Below, in pieces: positions 58,529 through 64,000 of a DNA stretch of 64,000 bases. Both the position numbers and the translations under genes were made by a program. Source of the stretch: Anaerolineales bacterium (lineage in GTDB: Bacteria; Chloroflexota; Anaerolineae; 4572-78; J111); the NCBI GenBank assembly GCA_020634935.1, contig JACKAT010000015.1, positions 45,833 to 109,832 of the forward strand, in the 5' to 3' direction. The first letter of the stretch is position 1. Each line of letters starts with the position of its first letter. Under the pieces are notes generated by a model. That model saw nothing but the letters and a program-made list of their open reading frames with translations, was not told where the DNA came from and did no database searches.

Positions 58529-58712
58529 TTGTCCCCAGGATTAGAACTTTAATTATAGTCTATCCGATCAATAGTTACCAGTTGTGGCTGTTTTTGCTGT
58601 CCCCAACTACAGCTCAAGTGAGCGTTGCTCAAAACAGCACTCTAAACCTAGACTATCAGCAAACTGCGCCAAAAATGCGAAATCATAGCCCCACACCCTC
58701 CATGAAGGATTT
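58529..58712. other. Spacer upstream of the third operator, no gene seen
   Basis: About 180 nt with no recognisable gene or repeat, leading into the 11-bp repeat promoter. Confidence 0.4.
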
Positions 58713-58756
58713 CTTCATTTTGGCTTCATGGAGACTTCACCTTCCTCGGCTACACT
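58713..58756 (+). promoter_or_regulatory. Promoter with three 11-bp direct repeats
   Basis: CTTCATTTTGG, CTTCATGGAGA and CTTCACCTTCC abut at 58713-58745; after 5 nt (TCGGC) comes TACACT (58751-58756). The geometry is identical to the operators at 13279-13333 and 13463-13517. It drives only a 19-codon open frame here. Confidence 0.75.
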
Positions 58757-58817
58757 AACTCCATCTTAGCCAGCACCATTACTTTAAATCAATCCACAAC
58801 TGCAAAAAGGAGATCCC

Positions 58818-58877
58818 ATGAGGATCAACCAATCAGGAACGATCAACGCAATCTTTGATGCTCCTGTCTCTATGTAA
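58818..58877 (+). CDS. 19-residue orphan ORF behind an OmpR-type promoter
   Basis: AAAAAGGAGATCCC places an ideal ribosome site before the ATG; the frame ends in TAA after 19 codons (MRINQSGTINAIFDAPVSM). A palindromic element follows 33 nt later. It may be a leader peptide, a true miniprotein or the stub of a gene lost by deletion. No signal peptide is seen. Confidence 0.4.
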   Translation: MRINQSGTINAIFDAPVSM

Positions 58878-58910
58878 TCCGCCCACGCATTACACTTACG
58901 CAGTCTTAAA

Positions 58911-58991
58911 GGTGACAGTCACTTGCATGCATTAAACCGACCTACTCAAGCATCACAAACATTGATATATCGACAATAAGTGACTGTCACC
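58911..58991. repeat. Palindromic element, family B copy 2
   Basis: 81 bp with GGTGACAGTCACTT and AAGTGACTGTCACC ends, aligning along its full length with 3179-3259 (shared ATCGACAATAAGTGACTGTC end). Confidence 0.9.
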
Positions 58992-59051
58992 TGGTTTTGG
59001 CGTAAGTCCTGATTCTAAAAGACAATAACTTCCCCCACCCTACCTCTTATC

Positions 59052-59060
59052 TGGTATAAT
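59052..59060 (+). promoter_or_regulatory. Extended -10 promoter of the CusRS-like pair
   Basis: TGGTATAAT ends 33 nt before the regulator ATG; no clear -35. Confidence 0.6.
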
Positions 59061-59093
59061 AAGAAGAGACACATCCCAAGACAGAGTATCGCC

Positions 59094-59780
59094 ATGCGCA
59101 TCCTTATCGTCGAAGACCAAGTGAAACTGGCCGCTTACCTCAAACAGGCGCTGACCGAGCAGGGTTATGCGGTTGATGCGGCCCATACCGGGCGCGAGGC
59201 GCTGGCCTGGGCCGAGGTCGTGGCCTTCGACCTCATTGTACTCGATATTATGCTGCCGGAGCTGGACGGTCTGACTGTCTGCCGCATGCTGCGCGGTCGA
59301 GGCTGCCAGGCGGCCATCTTGATGCTAACCGCCCGTAACGCGGTCGATGATCGCGTCACCGGCCTCGACGCCGGGGCCGATGATTACCTGGTCAAGCCGT
59401 TTGAACTCAAAGAACTGCTGGCCCGGCTCCGCGCGCTAACTCGGCGGCAGGCCGGCCAACCGGCGGGCCGCAATCTGCTGCAAGTGGCCGATCTAACGAT
59501 GGACACCCGCACCCGGCGCGTAATGCGCGGCGAGACGCTGATCGATCTGACCAGCAAAGAGTACGCCGTTTTGGAGTGCCTCATCCGCGAACCCGAACGC
59601 ATCCTCAGCCGCACCGAAATTGCCGAGGCGGTTTGGAACTACGATGTCTACAACCAATCCAACGTGGTCGATGTCTACATCCGTAACCTGCGCCGTAAGA
59701 TCGATGATCCGTTTGAGCACAAGCTGATCTTCACCGTGCGGGGAGCCGGCTATCGGCTGTCGGCGCAGGATGGGACTTGA
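59094..59780 (+). CDS. OmpR-family response regulator (CusR/CopR-like)
   Basis: 228 residues. Receiver: MRILIVEDQVKLAAYLKQAL in part, VLDIMLPELDG (Asp near 51), YLVKPFELKELL. Winged helix: LTSKEYAVLECLIREPERILS in parts, SNVVDVYIRNLRRKID, FTVRGAGYRL. Spacing and sequence resemble CusR/CopR metal regulators, but other ligands are possible. Its stop overlaps the kinase start. It is 340 nt from the third 11-bp-repeat promoter, a possible target. Confidence 0.92.
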   Translation: MRILIVEDQVKLAAYLKQALTEQGYAVDAAHTGREALAWAEVVAFDLIVLDIMLPELDGLTVCRMLRGRGCQAAILMLTARNAVDDRVTGLDAGADDYLVKPFELKELLARLRALTRRQAGQPAGRNLLQVADLTMDTRTRRVMRGETLIDLTSKEYAVLECLIREPERILSRTEIAEAVWNYDVYNQSNVVDVYIRNLRRKIDDPFEHKLIFTVRGAGYRLSAQDGT

Positions 59781-61165
59781 TGTCACTGTTGAGAACGCTG
59801 CGAGGGCGCTTTGCGCTGTGGACGGCGGGGCTGCTGTTAGCGGCGCTGGTCCTCTTTAGCAGCTTCGTTTACCTGCGGATGGCCCGCAGCTTGACCGGCT
59901 CGGTCGATGATGCGCTGCGGCTGGTCGCCACCCAGATCACCGCCGAAGTGGATGTGGCCGGCGGCGACTTCGTCGCGGTCGAGGAACTGCTGGAGGATAT
60001 CCCCAACACGCCGCTCAATGAATACGGCTTCTCGTTTCGTTTGGTCAACCGGGCCGGAGTGACCCGCCAGACATATGGCCCCTATCGCGCCCTGCCACCG
60101 CTCCAACCGGATGCCCCCCCCACCGGTTCCTTCACCACTATTTCTGATCCGCTGACCCGGCAGCCGGTGCGGGTTTACACCGTGCCTGTCTTTCAAAACG
60201 ACCAGTGGGTCGGCGCGGTTCAAGTCGCCCAAAACCTCAGCGGCGTCAGGCAAACGCTCAACCAACTGCTCATCACCCTGCTGATTGGCGGGCCGCTGCT
60301 GGTGGCCGTGGCCGGCCTGGGCGGCTACTTTTTGGCCGCACGAGCCCTGACCCCAATCGATCAAATCACCCAAACCGCCCGGCAAATCTCCGCCGATGAC
60401 CTATCGGCCCGGCTGAACCTGCCCCCCACCAATGACGAAGCCGGGCGGCTGGCCGCCACGTTCGATTCGATGCTGGCCCGCTTAGAGGCGGCCTTCCGGC
60501 GTGAACGCCGCTTCACCGCCGACGCCTCGCACGAACTGCGCACCCCCCTCACCGCCATGATCACCATCATCAGCAGTACCCTGGCTCGCCCCCGCACCCC
60601 TACCGAATACGAGCGGGTGCTGATCGATTTGAGCGAAGAGACCGGCCGGCTGCGCACCCTGGTGGAGGGTCTGCTACAGCTCACCCACAGCGACGCCCCC
60701 GCCCGGCCCGCCGTTAAAGAGCCGGTTGACCTGTCCACCCTCCTGGCCGATGTGACCGACTCGTTGCGAGTGCTGGCCGAAGAAAAACACCTAACCTTGA
60801 CCCCCACCGTCCCCGCCGGTCTGACCATCCCCGGCGACAGCGACGCCCTTATCCGCCTGTTCGTTAATATCATCGCCAACGCCATTAACTACACCGAGCG
60901 GGGGCAGATTGACGTAACGGCCGGCTCTACCGCCAACGGCTTCATTGAGGTCATCGTCACCGATACCGGCGTCGGCATTGCCCCCCAACACCTCCCCCAT
61001 ATCTTCGACCGCTTCTATCGGGTCGATGCCTCGCGCAGCACCAATGGCGCCGGCCTGGGCCTGGCCATCGCCATGAACATAGCCCGCAGCCACGGCGGAA
61101 CTATTATGGTCGATAGCAAGATAAGCCAAGGTACAGCGGTTACGGTTCAGTTGGCCGCCAACTAA
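59780..61165 (+). CDS. Sensor histidine kinase (CusS-like)
   Basis: 461 residues; ATG overlaps the regulator stop (TGATG). Two membrane helices (about 10-32 and 164-188) enclose an extracytoplasmic domain of about 130 residues without obvious His or Met clusters. HAMP (ALTPIDQITQTARQISADDLS in parts), H-box DASHELRTPLTAM (near 250), N-box IIANAINYTERG, DTGVGIAPQ and GAGLGLAIAMNI follow. The sensor loop differs from that of the kinase at 16225, so the stimulus may differ too. Confidence 0.92.
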   Translation: MSLLRTLRGRFALWTAGLLLAALVLFSSFVYLRMARSLTGSVDDALRLVATQITAEVDVAGGDFVAVEELLEDIPNTPLNEYGFSFRLVNRAGVTRQTYGPYRALPPLQPDAPPTGSFTTISDPLTRQPVRVYTVPVFQNDQWVGAVQVAQNLSGVRQTLNQLLITLLIGGPLLVAVAGLGGYFLAARALTPIDQITQTARQISADDLSARLNLPPTNDEAGRLAATFDSMLARLEAAFRRERRFTADASHELRTPLTAMITIISSTLARPRTPTEYERVLIDLSEETGRLRTLVEGLLQLTHSDAPARPAVKEPVDLSTLLADVTDSLRVLAEEKHLTLTPTVPAGLTIPGDSDALIRLFVNIIANAINYTERGQIDVTAGSTANGFIEVIVTDTGVGIAPQHLPHIFDRFYRVDASRSTNGAGLGLAIAMNIARSHGGTIMVDSKISQGTAVTVQLAAN

Positions 61166-61233
61166 AATTGGTGTTAATTAAGAAAGCTGATAGCTGAAAG
61201 CTGACCGCTAACAGCCGAACGCTGCCAAGTCGG

Positions 61234-61659
61234 CTATGCCGCAATGTTCTTTTGGGCAACGATATGGGTTGGGGTGACGCGCACCAGCAGTTCGCCTTTA
61301 ACGCCGTTGCGCTTACCGTAAGCTTCGGCCAAATGCGGCCCCATATAGCGACCGGCAATCCGGGTGGCCCACTGCCGCAGCTCAGCCAAATCCTCGCTGA
61401 TGGCGACCTCACCTTCGATAATCACATAAGCAAACGGCGGCACCTCATCATCGATACAGAGGCAAACCCGTCCATCGCGGGTGATATTAGCCGCCTTGAC
61501 CGACTCATGCCAGGTAGTGAAGATAATTGTGTCGCCGTCCACATCAAACCAGATTGGCGCCACGTGCGGGCGACCATCCTCGCGTACCGTGGCAATCTTG
61601 GCCGTCCGGGGAACTTCCAGCAGAAACACCTTGACCTCTTCCTGGGTCATCTTTTCCAT
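61234..61659 (-). CDS. PPOX-class (F420/FMN split-barrel) oxidoreductase
   Basis: 141 residues; AAGGAG before the ATG. The pattern TAKIATVREDGRPHVAPIWFDV is typical of the pyridoxamine 5'-phosphate oxidase-like split barrel, with GDTIIFTTWHESVKAANI, VCLCIDDEVPPFAYVIIEGE in parts, and RYMGPHLAEAYG later. Related enzymes bind F420 or FMN and reduce small quinone-like molecules. Substrate unknown. Confidence 0.9.
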   Translation of the reverse strand: MEKMTQEEVKVFLLEVPRTAKIATVREDGRPHVAPIWFDVDGDTIIFTTWHESVKAANITRDGRVCLCIDDEVPPFAYVIIEGEVAISEDLAELRQWATRIAGRYMGPHLAEAYGKRNGVKGELLVRVTPTHIVAQKNIAA

Positions 61660-61688
61660 GTATCAATCTCCTTTGAATTATAGACGCT

Positions 61689-61714
61689 GTAGGACAAACT
61701 TAAGTTTGTCCTAC
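61689..61714. repeat. 26-bp perfect palindrome, copy 2
   Basis: GTAGGACAAACTT followed directly by its exact complement. Same as 36216-36241 apart from one base. Confidence 0.9.
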
Positions 61715-61816
61715 GGGATTTTCATTGTCATTGCTGTACCGTAGATTCTGTCGCACTATCAACTTTTTCATTCTAGATTCGGGGTGGCGTTGAGGCAAAT
61801 AGGCGGGGCAGGGATG

Positions 61817-62665
61817 TCAGAAAACCTCTGCCTCGAAATAGTCATACACCCGCTTCGATAATCGGGCGACCAGCAGCGCCGCCTCATTGTCGGGGTCGGG
61901 CCGGGTGTCGGTGCAGGCGCGGGTGAAGATGACCAGGCCGTAGGTGTAATCGGGGGTAGTAATGAGGGCCGCGTCGTTGACCGCGCCGCGCAGCATGCCG
62001 ACCTTATTGGCGATGGTCAGCGGTTGGGGCAGCCCGTACTCGGCGGCGAAGGGGTGATAGGGCAAATAGCGCGGAATATAGGTCATAAACTGCTGGCGGC
62101 CCATCAGCGCCAGCGCCGCCCGGCTGACGGCGGGATTGACCACCTGCCCCCGGGCCAGCGCCAGCAGCAGGTGCAGGAAATCGGCCGGGGAGCCGGTGTT
62201 ATCAACGGGTGAGTCGAAGACAAAGGGCCGGCCCATCACGGTCTGAGCCATACCCAGATCGTGCAGCCGGGCGTTGACCCGCGCCAGCCCGCCCACGGTG
62301 TCGAGCAGCCAGTTCGAGGCGGTGTTATCGCTAATGGTGATCGACAGCGTCGCCAGATCGTGCAAGGTAAGCTGCGCCCCCGGTTGCAAATCCTTGAGCA
62401 CGCCGGACCCTTCGACCATGTCCTCCGCTTGGAGTGTGACCGGCGTGGCCGGCCGCAGGTCCCCGGCCGCCACCTGAGCCAGATATTCAACCAACACCAC
62501 CAGCTTGATGACGCTGGCCGTGGGGAAGATGTCATCCGCGTTAAAGCGGACCACCTCGGCGGCATCCACCCGGCGGGTGGCCAAGCCCACCTGGCCGCTA
62601 AAGCCGTCGGCCTCGCGGGCAATATCGTCGAGCAACAGGGTCAGCGGATTAGGGGTGTTTGGCAT
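61817..62665 (-). CDS. Class A beta-lactamase-like serine hydrolase
   Basis: 282 residues from ATG at 62665 with GGAG 6 nt upstream; the longer frame reads into a palindromic repeat. The active serine motif is TASVIKLVVL (SxxK), then ISDNTASNWLLDTVGG (SDN), and KVGMLRGAVNDAAL in place of the usual KTG. No signal peptide is seen at the chosen start, unusual for a secreted beta-lactamase. It may be a cytoplasmic esterase or peptidase-like relative rather than a resistance enzyme. Confidence 0.88.
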   Translation of the reverse strand: MPNTPNPLTLLLDDIAREADGFSGQVGLATRRVDAAEVVRFNADDIFPTASVIKLVVLVEYLAQVAAGDLRPATPVTLQAEDMVEGSGVLKDLQPGAQLTLHDLATLSITISDNTASNWLLDTVGGLARVNARLHDLGMAQTVMGRPFVFDSPVDNTGSPADFLHLLLALARGQVVNPAVSRAALALMGRQQFMTYIPRYLPYHPFAAEYGLPQPLTIANKVGMLRGAVNDAALITTPDYTYGLVIFTRACTDTRPDPDNEAALLVARLSKRVYDYFEAEVF

Positions 62666-62693
62666 AAGTGGCTCCAAGCCATGCACATGCAAA

Positions 62694-62710
62694 AGGTGAC
62701 AGTCACTTAG
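62694..62710. repeat. Solo half of a GGTGACAGTCACTT element
   Basis: AAAGGTGACAGTCACTT is present without the matching second arm; a truncated family B end. Confidence 0.6.
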
Positions 62711-62738
62711 GATCGGCCAAAAAACAACGTCCGCATGG

Positions 62739-62812
62739 GTCATAGCGAGGAGGAACGACGAAGCTATCTCCGCGTTCGGAAGTGGGGATTGCTTCGCTTT
62801 GCTCGCAATGAC
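62739..62812. repeat. Inverted repeat GTCATAGCGAGGAGGAACG / TTGCTCGCAATGAC
   Basis: GTCATAGCGAGG-AACGACGAAGCTATCTCC pairs with GGGGATTGCTTCGCTTTGCT-CGCAATGAC around a CGCGTTCGG loop. It resembles a widespread bacterial palindrome I know of the GATTGCTTCGC type. Confidence 0.8.
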
Positions 62813-62877
62813 ATGCCGAACTTAATTGTTTTTCATTCCTTAGGATCGCGAATCAATAACGTTCCTCTTTGGGACAT

Positions 62878-62938
62878 GGGAGATAAGGAGATAAAGAGAT
62901 TCTGGTCGCTTCAATCTCCTTATCTCCCGTCTCCTTAT
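62878..62938. repeat. Inverted repeat GGGAGATAAGGAG
   Basis: GGGAGATAAGGAGATAAAG and AATCTCCTTATCTCCCGTCT pair around a short loop. Similar composition to the element at 10782-10853. Confidence 0.8.
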
Positions 62939-62998
62939 TAGTGGACTTGGGGAAGTTATTTAACCATCATTCCTTAGTCGGACAAACTATCCATAGCG

Positions 62999-63577
62999 TT
63001 ACCTCAGTAATAGAAAGACACTATACCCTATCAGGAGCACCAGATTAACACCTACCATAAACCAGAACACTTGTTGATATGTGGCCTTTACAGTTTTATG
63101 ACGCCAGTATTCCTGGGCAAGAAGGGCTCCAGGCCAGCCTCCAACCAGTTCCAGAAAATGCAACGTGTCTTCTGGAATCCGCCTTGCCCGTTGCTGAGCA
63201 TTTACCTTATCCCGCCCATACAGCCCATAGGTGATGCTGCTGCTGATCCCATACAGCGCAAGAATCCACAGTGGTAACGGAATGATCCATGTTCCAAGAA
63301 GCAGCATCACAAAAAAGAGGCTGACCACAATCACCGTACTCAGGCGTTCGGGGTGAGTTTCCTTCGTTACGAAACGAATGTTGATGGCTCGTGTTCGCTG
63401 GTGTTCATCCTGGCTTAGGGTGTAAACAACCATCACCTGCTCTGCCGGACGACGTTGTCGATGCACAAGACCACTGATATGAAAAAAGACCGGACTTCCG
63501 CCCTCATCCGGTGTGATAAAGCCAAAACCTTTGTCATCCTTCCAAGTTGTGATGGTGCCACGATGCTGGGTGGTCAT
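62999..63577 (-). CDS. Cold-shock domain fused to DUF1294 membrane domain
   Basis: 192 residues; AGGAG before the ATG at 63577. Residues 1-65 are an OB-fold cold-shock domain: GTITTWKDDKGFGFITPDEG with the RNP1-like GFGFI, and VFFHISGL. The C-terminal part is DUF1294 with about four helices: ITYGLYGRDKVNAQQRARRIPE in parts, LHFLELVGGWPGALLAQEYWRHK in parts. Such fusions are common in bacteria; the role is not known, perhaps membrane-linked RNA binding. Confidence 0.92.
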   Translation of the reverse strand: MTTQHRGTITTWKDDKGFGFITPDEGGSPVFFHISGLVHRQRRPAEQVMVVYTLSQDEHQRTRAINIRFVTKETHPERLSTVIVVSLFFVMLLLGTWIIPLPLWILALYGISSSITYGLYGRDKVNAQQRARRIPEDTLHFLELVGGWPGALLAQEYWRHKTVKATYQQVFWFMVGVNLVLLIGYSVFLLLR

Positions 63578-64000
63578 AAGATCATACTCCTGAATACAGT
63601 CAATAGCGGTAATAGGGTCTGAACTGGTTCCAAATGCCACACATCAACTAAAGCCCCCAACTATGTCTAAGAGCCACTTTTATATCGAATAGATGACCCA
63701 TCAAACGTCATTCTTCCAACACTTCTATCACTCTATTATGACACAAACCGAAGCCATAATCAATAGGACGACAAAGCCCACAGACAAACCGGGGGAAGGG
63801 AGAAGGGAGAAGGGAGAATGAAGAATGGAGAACGGCTCGATGTTGACTATGCTGGGGGATCGTCGGCGCATGCGGCGGCAGACCGGTGAGGGGATGATCG
63901 GTGGGGTTTTGCCCCCCGAACCCCACCGGTCATGCCGGTCAAAGATCGACCCACGCCTCCTTACTGGAGTCGGGTCCGATCATCGCCTTTGATCGGATAT
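63578..64000. other. Right-edge region, no convincing gene
   Basis: A purine-rich stretch of GGGAGAAGGGAGAA units (63785-63830) is followed by a GC-rich palindromic patch with ACCGGTGAGGGG, GGTGGGGTTTTGCC and GGGGTTCGGGG-type complements. Short frames here have no family resemblance. Confidence 0.45.

Noticed and set aside
63708..63926. Short open frame at the right edge
   Set aside because: It is Pro/His/Ser-rich low-complexity over purine-rich repeat DNA, with no ribosome site.

Overview
The window looks like a chromosomal segment of a Chloroflexota bacterium, probably Anaerolineae-like. This is inferred from gene content: SHOCT-domain proteins, a CopB-type ATPase, TolB-propeller and Thr/Pro-rich surface proteins, many PAS histidine kinases, and intergenic DNA full of palindromic repeats. 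There is no rRNA or marker gene to prove it. One tRNA (Arg, TCT) is present. No CRISPR array, phage or complete insertion sequence was seen.

The left third (about 4.5-17.4 kb) is a copper/metal-stress island. Reading leftwards from 13.07 kb: two SHOCT miniproteins, a Tat-exported multicopper oxidase, a lipoprotein, a DUF1573-like membrane protein, a PCYCGC-motif lipoprotein, a cytochrome c, a LuxR-type regulator, an unknown protein and a CPH-type (CopB) copper ATPase. Reading rightwards: a secreted Met-rich PepSY-like protein, a DUF302 protein and an OmpR-type response regulator/histidine kinase pair whose sensor loop is rich in Met and His. Two points stand out. (1) The DUF1573-like and PCYCGC genes each contain an in-frame UGA at a conserved Cys position, and each UGA is followed at bacterial SECIS distance by a 6-7 bp hairpin with a 5-nt loop. 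They are probably two adjacent selenoproteins. (2) Both promoters of the divergent region at 13.1-13.6 kb, and a third at 58.7 kb near a second CusRS-like pair, share one architecture: three or four CTTYA-type 11-bp direct repeats, exactly 5 nt, then a -10 box. This suggests one regulon. The cytochrome c carries a frameshift in a homopolymer.

The middle (17-36 kb) holds a small triple-repeat protein behind a tetranucleotide tract, a putative FAD-dependent oxidoreductase with a coupled membrane protein, a 1-kb gene-free repeat region, a 1343-residue PAS/GAF hybrid kinase followed by an Hpt/zinc-finger pseudogene, lspA-rluD, two stand-alone receivers, tRNA-Arg, an alpha/beta hydrolase, an HD phosphohydrolase and thrC-asd.

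The right part (34.6-64 kb) encodes surface and envelope proteins (acidic-tailed secreted protein, TPR protein, GT39-like protein, AAA-TolB fusion), a methyltransferase, a lipid kinase, an alpha-oxoamine synthase, radC, cupin, SCP2, manA, proA, DinB, a large glycosidase, an SDR, a histidine kinase/response-regulator-kinase pair, a VTT membrane protein, a CusRS-like pair, a PPOX enzyme, a class A beta-lactamase-like protein and a CSD-DUF1294 protein. Intergenic regions hold more than ten types of palindromic element, several present in two or more copies within the window.
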